NCBI GenBank assembly: GCA_945923775.1
Contig: CAMELR010000013.1
Span: 1-64,000 of the forward strand
Length of the DNA stretch: 64,000 bases
Source of the DNA: an uncultured Clostridia bacterium
Lineage (GTDB): Bacteria; Bacillota; Clostridia; Oscillospirales; Ruminococcaceae
Reading direction: 5' to 3'
Below are positions 14,627 to 25,300 of the stretch, piece by piece. The position numbers and the translations under genes were made by a program. How positions within the stretch are numbered: the stretch's first letter is position 1; each line of letters opens with the position of its first letter. The notes under the pieces are model-generated. The model ran no database searches. It was not told the origin of the DNA and was given only the letters and a program-made list of their open reading frames with translations.

Positions 14627-15391
14627 ATGGCAAAGATTATAGCAATAGCAAATCAGAAAGGCGGCGTTGGCAAGACAACGACCGTGGTAAACATCGCCGC
14701 AGGACTTGCGGAACTTGGCAAGAAAGTCCTCTGTATCGACCTCGACCCGCAGGGAAATCTAAGCGACTACCTTGGCTACGACTTCACGGGCAAGCGCACC
14801 ATAGTTGACGTGCTGAAAGAAACTGCGAAGCTCTCGGAGTGCATTATGACCGCAAAAAGCGAGCCTATCGACTATGTCCCGGCAGATATTTCTCTGGCAA
14901 CCGCGGATATGTTTCTTGCACAGACGATGTGCCGTGAGCAGATTCTTGACAAGGCGATTTCCAGCGACAGCATATCGGAAAATTACGATTATTTCCTCAT
15001 CGACTGCCTGCCCTCGCTCGGAATACTGGTCATGAACGCTCTTGCGGCGGCTGACGAGGTGATAATTCCGGTTCAGGTGCAGAAATTCGCGCTCAACGGC
15101 ATAGTCCAGTTCGAGGACATTTTCAATCTCATCAAGGAAAAAATCAACCACGACCTGAAAATTTGTGGAATACTTGAAACCATGACCGACAACACCCAGA
15201 TGGCTCAGGCGGTGGACGTTGCCTTAAAGGAGCGCTACAGCGGTCTGGTTTACAAAACTACGATAAGCAAGCGCATTGAAGCCGCAAACAGCACCGCTGA
15301 GCAAAAGTCGCTGATATCCAAGAAAAACAGCGTGATAGGCGGTCAGTACCGCCAGCTTGTAAGCGAAATTCTCGAAAAGGAGGGAGTGTAA
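14627..15391 (+). CDS. parA: ParA/Soj-family partition ATPase
   Basis: A 254-aa deviant Walker ATPase: IANQKGGVGKTTTVVNIAAG (KGGVGKT) at residues 7-26, CIDLDPQGNLSDYLG, and the Walker B-like YFLIDCLPSLG. It drives segregation of the element together with ParB by forming ATP-dependent patches on the nucleoid. The start is 2 nt after the rep stop and its stop abuts parB, so rep-parA-parB form one operon. Length is typical for small Soj-like ParA lacking an N-terminal HTH. Confidence 0.95.
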   Translation: MAKIIAIANQKGGVGKTTTVVNIAAGLAELGKKVLCIDLDPQGNLSDYLGYDFTGKRTIVDVLKETAKLSECIMTAKSEPIDYVPADISLATADMFLAQTMCREQILDKAISSDSISENYDYFLIDCLPSLGILVMNALAAADEVIIPVQVQKFALNGIVQFEDIFNLIKEKINHDLKICGILETMTDNTQMAQAVDVALKERYSGLVYKTTISKRIEAANSTAEQKSLISKKNSVIGGQYRQLVSEILEKEGV

Positions 15392-16381
15392 ATGGCATTC
15401 AATCTCGGGGCTTCCAACAATACCGGAAAGCTGAATATGAACGACTTCCTCGGCGATGAACCGGCTGTCCAGAATGACGAAAAAGAAATCCCGATAAACC
15501 TGCTTGTTTCGTGGGAAAACCAGCCGTTCAAGATGTACAGCGACTTCAAAATGAACGAGCTGGTGGAATCCATCAAGGAAAACGGACTTCTGTCGCGGAT
15601 AATCGTGTCTCCCGCCGCTGGCGGGAAATACCGCATAATTGCCGGACACAACCGCGTTGAAGCCTGCCGCAGAGCCGGATTTACGGCGGTTCCCAGCATT
15701 GTTAAGAACGTGGACGAAAACCGTGCAAAGCTCATCATGGCGGACACAAATCTCTGCCAGCGCACCGAGCTTCTGCCGTCTGAGCGTGCATTTGCGTACA
15801 AGGCACAGCAGGAGGCTATGACAGCCCTCGGAAGCCGCCGTGCTACCAAGGACATAGCCGAGAAATACGGCGAAGCCAAGCGCACTATCCAGCGCTACAT
15901 ATCCTGCACGCGGCTGGTTCCGAAGCTTATGGAAATGCTCGACAGCGGCAGACTTACGCTGGCGACAGCCTGCCAGTTTTCGGCGCTCCCGAACAGCAGT
16001 CAGGAGGAAATCGCGGCGTACCTCAGCCGGGATTCTGAAAGGAAATTCACGGTCGAACATGCAAACTCGCTTGCGAATTTGAAGTTCTTTTCGGAATCCG
16101 ACATAGCGGAGATTTGCGGAGAGAATAAAACCGCGGCAGAATCTCCGGCAGAACGCTCAGAATCTGCAAAGTCGAGCGCTCCCGCAGAGCTAAAACATAC
16201 CGCGAAAAAGCCATCCAAACAGATAACCCTCCAGCGCAAGGAAGTTACCCAGCTCATCGGCGACGAGCTTTCCAACGAGGAGATTTCGGAGTATTTCTAC
16301 TTCTGCCTCCAGCGCCGGGATATCCTTGAGGAATGGCACAAAATGTACACGGAGGGCAAAACAGATGGCACGAACGCTTGA
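15392..16381 (+). CDS. parB: ParB/Spo0J-family partition protein
   Basis: 329 aa. The ParB N-domain (about 28-120) has ELVESIKENGLLSRIIVSPA and YRIIAGHNRVEACRRAGFTA, the CTP-binding boxes of the family. An HTH follows (ATKDIAEKYGEAKRTIQRYI). Residues 240-280 are Ala/Lys-rich, followed by a C-terminal dimerisation-like end. It binds parS sites and is translated directly after parA. No parS was identified by eye. Confidence 0.92.
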   Translation: MAFNLGASNNTGKLNMNDFLGDEPAVQNDEKEIPINLLVSWENQPFKMYSDFKMNELVESIKENGLLSRIIVSPAAGGKYRIIAGHNRVEACRRAGFTAVPSIVKNVDENRAKLIMADTNLCQRTELLPSERAFAYKAQQEAMTALGSRRATKDIAEKYGEAKRTIQRYISCTRLVPKLMEMLDSGRLTLATACQFSALPNSSQEEIAAYLSRDSERKFTVEHANSLANLKFFSESDIAEICGENKTAAESPAERSESAKSSAPAELKHTAKKPSKQITLQRKEVTQLIGDELSNEEISEYFYFCLQRRDILEEWHKMYTEGKTDGTNA

Positions 16382-16420
16382 TTTTTCGCGGATAATATGC
16401 TATAATTCAAGAAAGGGACG

Positions 16421-17266
16421 GTGATTCCTGTGGACGAGATAAAAACCAGCGACATCAGCGCCGAAAACCGGGCTGAAATACTTAACATCATCGAAAATTT
16501 CCGGCTGATGGACGACACGTTCATGAGTAAGGTTTTCGAGGATAAAGCGTGCGCGGAGCTTCTGCTCAGAGTGATTCTGAACCGGGACGACCTGACAGTT
16601 GTACGGGTGGTTTCGCAGTTCGAACTGAAAAATTTGCAGGGACGTTCAGCACGGCTGGATATTTACGCAGTTGACGAGCATGGCAAGCAGTACGACGTTG
16701 AGGTCCAGCGCAGCGATGACGGCGCGGCTCCAAGACGTGCGAGATACAACAGCAGTCTGCTTGACGCAAATCTGCTCAATCCAGGCGATAAGTTTGATGA
16801 ACTTCCGGAAAGCTACATCATTTTCATTACCGAGCATGACGTGCTTAAAGGCGGAAAGCCGCTTTACACGGTCAACCGCACGATCTCCGAGCTTGACCAC
16901 GCAATATTCACGGACGGTTCGCACATAATATATGTGAACGGCGAGATTCGCAACGGCACGGCTCTGGGCGAGCTTATGCAGGATTTCTTCTGCAAGGATC
17001 CGCGCGAAATGCACTACAAGGTACTGTCCGACCGGGCAGGTTATTTCAAGAAAGACAAGGAGGGTGTTGATACTATGTGTAAATTAGTGGAAGATTACGG
17101 CGAAAAGAGAGCAAGACAGGCTGCGGAATTGGCTTCAAATGAGAGAGCAGTCCGCATGGCTAATAATCTCTGGAACAAGGGCGAAAGAGATCTTCAGCAG
17201 ATTGCAGACCTGACAGACCTCCCTCTGGACGAAGTAAAGAAGCTTTTCGAAGGCAAGACAGCCTGA
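16421..17266 (+). CDS. Rpn-family PD-(D/E)XK nuclease / putative transposase
   Basis: 281 aa. The nuclease core is visible as ARLDIYAVDEHGKQYDVEVQ: an Asp, then an E-x-Q in place of E-x-K, as in Rpn (recombination-promoting nuclease) and PDDEXK_2 proteins. Flanking GDKFDELPESYIIFITEHD fits the family. The C-terminal WNKGERDLQQIADLTDLPLD is the small helical tail common to these proteins. The start is a GTG at 16421 or 16430; a GAAAGGGA site suits the second. It sits between parB and the second parB, ending at a hairpin. Confidence 0.8.
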   Translation: MIPVDEIKTSDISAENRAEILNIIENFRLMDDTFMSKVFEDKACAELLLRVILNRDDLTVVRVVSQFELKNLQGRSARLDIYAVDEHGKQYDVEVQRSDDGAAPRRARYNSSLLDANLLNPGDKFDELPESYIIFITEHDVLKGGKPLYTVNRTISELDHAIFTDGSHIIYVNGEIRNGTALGELMQDFFCKDPREMHYKVLSDRAGYFKKDKEGVDTMCKLVEDYGEKRARQAAELASNERAVRMANNLWNKGERDLQQIADLTDLPLDEVKKLFEGKTA

Positions 17267-17286
17267 GCACACAACAGAATAAAGCC

Positions 17287-17409
17287 AAGCGGAGACCGAA
17301 AGATCTCCGCTGTTTCTATACAACCCTCCCAGCCACAGGGTTCACATACATTACCTCCGGGGCGCAGTAAAATGCGCCCCCAATCTGCGTAACAGCGGGC
17401 TAAACCCGC
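17287..17409 (+). promoter_or_regulatory. Three hairpins between the Rpn gene and the second parB
   Basis: 17287-17311 is identical to the hairpin at 12906-12930 and probably ends the Rpn transcript. GGGGCGCA-gtaaaa-TGCGCCCC (17359-17380) and GCGGG-ctaaa-CCCGC (17395-17409) follow. The last two lie in the presumed leader of the gene at 17444. A GGAGGACAG ribosome site follows. Confidence 0.55.
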
Positions 17410-17443
17410 GATACGCTCCAAAAATTACAGACCGGAGGACAGC

Positions 17444-18445
17444 ATGAACATTGAAAAGATGAAAGCATTCGCACAGGCTCAGCGGGAGTCCGAGGAAAGC
17501 ATGGAGATCCGTCCTGCCCCGAAGCCAGCCGAACCGGAATACCAGCCGGAGGCTATCTACATTCCTATCGAGGACGATAAGCCGTCCGAAATGCCTGACG
17601 ATGGCTTCGCCGCAGTTTCCAACGAAGAAGAACCGGAACTGCCGGAAACAGAAACCATCGAGGCCATTATTGCAAAGTGCTTCCCGGAGGATAAGTCCTA
17701 CAATATTGAGCTGGACAGGCTGCTTCCCCTGCGTTCTCCGATTTTCACGGACGGCGGCGAACTGTCGGAACTCAGCTCGTCAATTGCGCGAATGGGCATA
17801 ACCGAGCCGCTTCTTGTTCGCTCCGCTGGGAACGGCGAGTATGAGATACTTTCCGGAAACCGCCGCCGGACTGTCGCAGAACAGCTCATGTGGGTGAAAG
17901 TCCCCTGCCGGATAGGCGATGGAAAGCTCATTACTGAAGAATACGCCAATCGGATAGTCGTGGAAACCAACCGCCAGCGATTTCCGGAACTCACTCTCTC
18001 GGAGCAGATACGGGTATCGGCAGTACTGGGCGAACGTGCTGAAAAGGAACTCGGAATTACATCGGAACAGTCGGAGTTATACGGTCGGCTGAACGATCTG
18101 GAACAGGAATTCCTGCTCATGCTGGACAGCGGTACCGTCGGTATCCTTGACGCCGAAGTCCTGCGTAGAATTAAGGAACGGGCAGTTCTGCTTAATGTTC
18201 TGAAACGGCACCCCGAAATGAAGCTCACCTCTGGAAAAATCCGTGAGCTTTCCGGCGTTGATTCGCTTACCGAGGGAGTCATCTTGGAAATACTCAGACC
18301 GAAGCCGCCGGTCATGGTGGCTGTTCCGGCTGAACTGGTTTCGGAGTATCTTGGCGGCAAAACGGCGGAGGAGATTTCGGAGGTCGTTTCAGCGGCGGTC
18401 AGAACGTACTTTTCTGGGATTAGGGATTCTGAAATTGATGGTTGA
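17444..18445 (+). CDS. Second ParB-like nuclease-domain protein
   Basis: 333 aa. An acidic, proline-rich N-terminus (1-85) precedes a ParB N-domain: LSELSSSIARMGITEPLLVR and EYEILSGNRRRTVAEQLMWV. An HTH-like region lies near 175-215 (LTLSEQIRVSAVLGERAEKE). It has no ParA partner of its own, so it may share the upstream ParA or act as a regulator or plasmid stability factor. CCGGAGGACAGC precedes the ATG. Confidence 0.8.
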   Translation: MNIEKMKAFAQAQRESEESMEIRPAPKPAEPEYQPEAIYIPIEDDKPSEMPDDGFAAVSNEEEPELPETETIEAIIAKCFPEDKSYNIELDRLLPLRSPIFTDGGELSELSSSIARMGITEPLLVRSAGNGEYEILSGNRRRTVAEQLMWVKVPCRIGDGKLITEEYANRIVVETNRQRFPELTLSEQIRVSAVLGERAEKELGITSEQSELYGRLNDLEQEFLLMLDSGTVGILDAEVLRRIKERAVLLNVLKRHPEMKLTSGKIRELSGVDSLTEGVILEILRPKPPVMVAVPAELVSEYLGGKTAEEISEVVSAAVRTYFSGIRDSEIDG

Positions 18446-18470
18446 TTTTTCTTTTAGTGTGTGGTATACT
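18442..18470 (+). promoter_or_regulatory. Promoter of the CPBP protease gene
   Basis: TTGATT (18442-18447), 17 bp, TATACT (18465-18470). The -35 box begins at the stop codon of the preceding parB-like gene. GTAGGG...CCCTAC (18477-18499) could form a small stem in the leader. Confidence 0.7.
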
Positions 18471-18526
18471 TATACAGTAGGGTATTTTGTCAGCCCTACA
18501 AATCGAAATTTGGCGGGGTGAAAATT

Positions 18527-19192
18527 ATGAGTAAGAAAAAAGAATGGATTTTCTTGATAGTAGGATTTTTTGGCGCTATGCTGGGGCTGTATGGTGTTAT
18601 AGCATTTAATCGGTTTGTGCTTATGTCGCTGCCTTTGGTGTTAAGAATGGTAGGTATGCCAATTGTCTACTGGCTGATTGCTTTAATTCCTATAATTGTA
18701 ATGTTTGTTAATAAAGATAAGTTAGTGGAATATGGTTTTGACAAAGAAAAAATACTCTTACAAATTATTGTGGGTGTTTTAATAGGTATTGCAATGTCAG
18801 TTATACTAACACTAATACCACATCTGTTTGGATTTGGAGAATATGTCGATAATGGCAAAAGATATGAATACTTATGGCAATTTATTTATGAGTTTATCTA
18901 TTATATATTAGCAGTTGGTTTTGTCGAAGAATTTGTATTTAGAGGATTTGTTTATAAAAAAATTTATATCATTAGTCAAAAGGATGTAATAGCAATTGTT
19001 GTGTCATCTGCTCTTTTTGGTATGTTTCATTTGTTCGGCGGTGATTTTATCCAAATGATAATGACATCATTCATAGGAGCATTTTTCTGCTTTTGTAGAT
19101 TAAAGATTAAAAATTGTTCTACTTTATCCTTAATTATTGCACATGGAGTTTATGATGCTTTAATTACTGTCTTTGCATCTCTTTTGCAATGA
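18527..19192 (+). CDS. CPBP-family intramembrane metalloprotease
   Basis: A 221-aa membrane protein with about seven hydrophobic segments. The CPBP motifs are intact: EEFVFRGFV (motif 1, EExxxR) near residue 140, FGMFHLF (motif 2, FxxxH) near 166 and AHGVYDAL near the end. The family includes CAAX prenyl proteases and bacteriocin self-immunity proteins. ATG 18527 follows GGGGTGAAA. It is clearly more AT-rich than its neighbours and has its own promoter, so it reads as acquired cargo. The substrate is unknown. Confidence 0.88.
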   Translation: MSKKKEWIFLIVGFFGAMLGLYGVIAFNRFVLMSLPLVLRMVGMPIVYWLIALIPIIVMFVNKDKLVEYGFDKEKILLQIIVGVLIGIAMSVILTLIPHLFGFGEYVDNGKRYEYLWQFIYEFIYYILAVGFVEEFVFRGFVYKKIYIISQKDVIAIVVSSALFGMFHLFGGDFIQMIMTSFIGAFFCFCRLKIKNCSTLSLIIAHGVYDALITVFASLLQ

Positions 19193-19327
19193 AGAGATTA
19201 ATTGCATATCTATTAGAAAGATAAATTCCCATTTATCGGGCAGATACACTAATTTGTAATCCACAATTAAATAACACCCATGGAGCAGTCGGAAGATTGC
19301 TCCATTTTTCATTATACGGAGGTACCC

Positions 19328-22300
19328 ATGAGCAGATTCGACGAAATCGCCCAGATATACGACCATCGGCTTCCCCAGCTCCGCAGTCCGGAGGTATGGG
19401 AGCAGACGCTCAGAATGACCTCCAGCTTCTGGAGGCTCAATTTCTGCGAGGCAATGCTTCTTACTCTCCAGAACCCGAAAGCGGAAATGTGCGGAACAAT
19501 CGACCAGTGGAACAATATCGGACGGTACATAAGGCGCGGCGAGCATTCCACAGCGGTATTCAGAAGCCGCACGGATACACAGCTCATGTACCTTTTCGAT
19601 GTGCGCCAGACCTACGGAAAGGCGTACAATTCCAAGTGGAAGCTCTCCGAGCGAATGGCTGACGGTATCGTCGGTAAATTCAATTCCGAGAACGCAGAAA
19701 ACGCTGTTTCTTTTGAAGATTATTTGCAGAAAAGCCTTGACAAAAATATAGATATAGTATATAATTATAACAGCAAATTAAATAATGCCATCTCGAATGA
19801 CCCCAGAACGGCGGCGTTCATTCGGGCAAGTGCAGAGTTTATTTGCATGACAAGGTGCGGCATTCCAGGCGACAGCGATTTCTCGGACGTAGCTAAGATA
19901 AATTCCGACCTTTCGATCGTCGAAATTGGAAACGCCGCAGCGGCTCTCGCACAGGCAGTACTGCGCGAGATAGACGGAATCATAAGGAGGAAAGAATATG
20001 AGCGTTATGAAGCTGGAATATGCAGAAGACATCTACGATATCCCATTCGAGGAAGATCAGAACGGACTGTTCCACCCGAAATTCACGAATTACGGCAGGG
20101 CGCAGATGACTCCGCTGGAGCGCAAAGCGGTGGACCTGATGAACGAAATCGACCCGACAGCGCTGGATATGGTGAACATCAGCGGGCTGTACCTCCGGAT
20201 ATGGAAAGAGATCGGGAAGAAAGCGGAGAAAGCCCGGAACAGCACGGCGCGCTCCATGCTGGCGAAAACCTCCCTCAGCCGGGATTACTCTCAGAGCGTG
20301 AGCCAGCGGACGGAGATAGACATGGCGGCGCAGGAAGCCGCGTGGGAATCCCTGAGGACGAGCGTAGCGTGGCTGGCGGCGGAAGTCCGGAGCCGGGCGA
20401 ATCTGTCGGAGATCCAGAAAATCTCGATGAGCCTGATGACGAAGAACTAGATGAAATGGTATCTGACGACGAATCAGATACCATTTCTGTTTTTACGGAT
20501 ATTCCGGAGGAAATAAGCCCGGACAGCGATTACGCGAAGAAGCTCCTTGAAGATGAAATTATCCGCGGAAGCGGCTTTTCTAACGGAAAATTCCGCATAA
20601 GCGAGTACATTTCCGAGAATTCCCCAAGCAAAGACGAGCTTGCAAAATTCCTGAAAAATGAATACGGAATCGGCGGCAGTTCCCGGAATGACGACCCGGT
20701 AAGCTTCAGCAACCACGACGGCAAAGGGATAGAGCTGGTTCTCAGCAATAAACAGGTCATTCGGTTTAACTGGAAGAAAGTTGCCGAAGCCGTCCGCAGT
20801 GCGGTAAACAGTGGGAAGTACATCACCGAATCCGACATAGAACTGCGCCGCCGAATGACGCTTTTTGACGCTCAGCGTTTCGCAATTCACTACGAATATC
20901 CGCACTGTCTGTACAATGACCGTCTGGATTATATTCGTAAAGAAATCGCCGCCTGCGATCTGGATCATCCGATCAGGCTGAACGCCGAAATGTTCGCTGT
21001 TTATGCGGCAGAATGCGTCCGCATGAAGCCACACGTCAAGGAATCATACCAGAAAATCGACCGCAGTTCGATAGATATTCCGTGGAAGTTCAACGACTGG
21101 AGCGAAGCCGCGGAAGCAGGTAATAATCTCCCTATCGATTCCGGATACGGTCAGTTCCGTGCAATGTGCCGGGATTCTGTTTCCGAGTTGATAAACGAGA
21201 TTTCCGCGCACACCGGGCACAATCCGGCGCTTGGATTTCCGGAGGAGGAGATCACAGAATTCTTCGCTTCCGGCGAACCGCTGACGTCCGATTCTGTTGA
21301 CAAAATCACCTCGGAGGTTTTCGGGTATTTATATAATCAGGAACAGCACAGCAGGCTGAATTCCAGCAAGTCAACCGAAATTGCCGCACCGGAACAGCCT
21401 GCCGAGCAGTTTACGCTTTTCGGCGATAATGAGTTCACGATGGAAGAACCGCCAGTGGACGAGCTTCCTGACGAATCTCTGAACCGCGCCGCCGCGTACA
21501 TCAAGGATTATTTCGAGCAGGAATTCGGCAGTGCGGCTGAAATCGAGGACCCGTCGCACGTTGACCTGGCATACACCACCGACGAGGAAAACAGCGCGGT
21601 AATCAGCGTTTACGCTGACCTTGTCCAGTACCGCATAACGACTGAATACGGCGGCAATATTGCCCGTGAGGAGCAGTATAATTCTCTGGACGAGATGAAC
21701 GAGCTTGCGCTCAAGTTCCTATCCTTTGATGATTTGATTTCTCTTTCTGATGAGGAAAAAGAGCTTGAGGTGCGACACGATGTCGCAGTCGAAGAAAATG
21801 AATCGGAAGTGCGACACAGTGTCGCAGTCGAAGCTGAGTTGCGCGGCGTCCATGCCGCGCTTGGGCTTCGACAGCAGCAACATCCTGTTGCAGCACCCGA
21901 AATTGAAACAACAGACCGCGCTCATATAACCCAGAAACCGCCGCCACCGGAAAACTACCGCTTCCCCGAAAATTTTGCATACCCCACCGGTCCGAAAGCA
22001 AAGTACTCTGCAAATGTAACAGCCATAAAAACGCTGAAACAAATCGAATCTGAACACCGCCATGCGACCGCCGAGGAGCAGGACATACTTGCTCGTTACA
22101 GCGGCTGGGGCGGCATTGCAGACGCATTCGACGGCACTAAAGAAAACTGGAGCCGAGAGTATGCCGAATTGAAAGACCTTCTCACGGACAAGGAATATTC
22201 CGCCGCCCGTGAAAGCACGCTCACCGCATTTTACACCGAGCCGTATATCATAAAGAGCATTTACACGGCGCTTGAAAACATGGGATTTACAGGCGGCGAG

Positions 22301-25300
22301 ATACTCGACCCGGCAATGGGAACGGGAAATTTCTTCGGGAATCTCCCGGCAGAAATGGCGGAGAACAGCCGTTTATACGGCGTTGAACTCGACAGCCTTA
22401 CCGCCCGTATCGCAAAGGAACTCTACCCGGAAGCGAAAATACAAAACCGTGGATTTGAGCGCACTAAGCTCGAAAACGGCACATTCGATGTGATTATCGG
22501 AAACGTGCCGTTCGGGGATTTCAAGCCCTATGACCCGGAATACGACGAATACCTTATCCACGATTATTTCTTCGCCAAGTCAATCGACAAGCTGAAGCCC
22601 GGTGGAATAATGGCGCTTATCACCTCCGCCGGAACTATGGACAAGTACGATGATTCATTCCGCCGTGAGCTGTCCGGAAAAGCGGATTTTCTCGGCGGTG
22701 TAAGGCTCCCGGAGGACGCATTCCGCACAGCCGGAACGCAGACAGTCACGGATATTCTTTTCTTTCAGAAACTCGAATTTGAGCATGAAAATGACCGAGA
22801 TCCGGATTGGGTGCGTTCCGAGCGAGTTTACGGAGAAGCAAGCGTATTTCAGGAAAATCGGTATTTCCGGCAGAACCCGGGAATGGTGCTTGGAACTCCG
22901 GAAATCGTTTCGGGGAGATACGGAAACACACGCACGATAAAGTCGGACGGCAATACCGCCGAACGGCTTTCCGAAGCCATCAGCAGACTTGACGGTCATT
23001 TCTCCGCCGAGCCGACCATAGATGATGAATTACCGAAAGAAGAATACGTAGATATCCCGGACGGCGTAACTCCGTACACATATTACGTCAGCGGAGGTTC
23101 GCTGTACTATGCAGAAAACCGCAGTGCAGTGCCGTTTACGGGCAGTTCCGAACCGCGAATAAAAGCCATGTGCGGCATACTCGACCGACTGAACGAAGTG
23201 ACCGCCGCGCAGAAGAAAGGGTGTTCAGATGATGAGCTGAAAATGCTCCAAAGCCGCCTGAATAACGCATACGACGGCTTTGTAAAGAAATACGGACACC
23301 TCAACAGCCGCACAAATATCAGCGCATTTGCAGACGATATCCGCGAACCGCGGCTGACCTCGATTGAAAATGTCGAGGAACTCCCGGACGGGAAACAGCG
23401 CTTTACCAAAGCGGACATCTTTACTCAGCGGACGATAAACGTTGACCGCGTTCCGGCGCACGTTGATACAGCACTTGAAGCGCTCCACCTCTCGATAAAC
23501 TTAAAGCAGACGGTAGACCTGGATTACATTTCTCAGCTCTGCGGAAAGGACAAGGACGCGGTAATTTCGGAGCTTGGCGAGCATATTTACTGCAATCCGG
23601 CGAAGAACACCGGCGGCAGATATTCCGGCTGGGAAACAGCAGAGGAATACCTCTCCGGACACGTCCGCACTAAGCTGGCTCTGGCTCAGGAAGCCGCCAA
23701 AACCGACCCGGATTATGAGCGCAACGTAGCCGCACTTCTGGACAATCAGCCGCCGAGAATAGGGATCGAAGATATCGGCTTCCGCATAGGAACTATCTAC
23801 ATCGAGCCGGAAATGTTCCAGGACTTCGTGTACGAAACGTTCCAGACGCCGGAATGGCAGAGGCACCGTCCGAATATGCGCGGCTATTCAAAGGAGATAA
23901 CCGTTAATTATTCGCCGGAGATGAACCAGTGGAAAGTGACCAATTCAAGCGGAATGTCGGATGTGCTTTCTACTGAAACCTACGGCACAAAACGGCTCAA
24001 CGCATACGAGCTGACGGAGCTTCTTCTGAACCAGAAACGCGCTGTTGTGAATGATTACCGGGAGCTTCCGGACGGCAGAACGGAAAGGGTGTTCAACGCA
24101 AAGGAAACCATTCTTGCGCGTGAATGCCAGGACAAAATCGAGCAGGCGTTCCACGACTGGGTAATGGCGGATAAAGACCGGATTCAAATCATTGAGGACC
24201 GCTTCAACGCGCTGTTCAACAACATCAAGCCGAGGACTTACAACGGCGATTATATCACGATTCCCGGCATGAATCCGAACCTTACCCTGCGTCCTCACCA
24301 GAAAAACGTTATCGCGCGAATTGCCGCCACCGGAACCTGCATGATGGCGCACGAAGTCGGCGCAGGAAAGACGGCGGCGATGGGCGCGGCAGGAATGTAC
24401 CTCAAGTCCATAGGAGCCTGCACCAAGCCGATGTATGTCGTGCCGAATGCAGTCGTGGCGCAGTTCGGCGAGGAATTACAGCGATTCTTCCCGGAAGCAA
24501 AAATACTTGTAGCCACGTCGAAAGACATGGAAAAATCACAGCGGCGGCGTTTCCTTTCAAAGATATCCGTCGGGAATTTCGACGCGATTGTCATTCCGCA
24601 GTCGCAGTTTGAAAAAATGCCGCTTTCGCTTGAACGTCAGGAGGCGATGTATGATGAGAAGCTGACCGAAATCTCCAGTGCGATACAGGCGGCGAAAGCC
24701 GACAAGGGCGAGCGTTTCACGGTCAAGGCTCTGGAGCGCCAGCGCAAGCAGATCGAGAAGAAAATTGAGAAAATGCGCGCGGCATTCAAGAAAGACGATT
24801 TCATCACATTCGAGGAACTCGGGTGTGATTTTCTTTTTGTGGACGAGGCGCACAATTACAAGAATCTCGCCGTTTTCTCCAAGATGAACAACGTAGCCGG
24901 CGTGAATGCAAATGCGAATTCTCAAAAGGCGTTCGATATGGAGATGAAATGCCGCTATTTGCAGGAGCTTCATAACGGCGGCGGTGTGGTTTTCGCCACG
25001 GGAACACCGATCAGCAACTCCATAACCGAACTGTTTGTGTGGCAGTACCTTTTGCAAAAGCAGACGCTGGACGATATGAATATCGGCTACTTTGATAATT
25101 GGGCTTCCGTTTTCGGCGTGATTACCCAGTCTATCGAGGTCAAGCCCAGCGGTGACGGATTCCGTCCGCGGACGAGATTTTCTAATTTCGTCAATCTGAA
25201 CGAGCTTTGCAATCTGTTCGGCGAGGTGTTCGATATCGCTAAAACTGCGGATATGAACCTCAAACTGCCGGCGATCCAGAACGGAAAACCGGAAATGATA

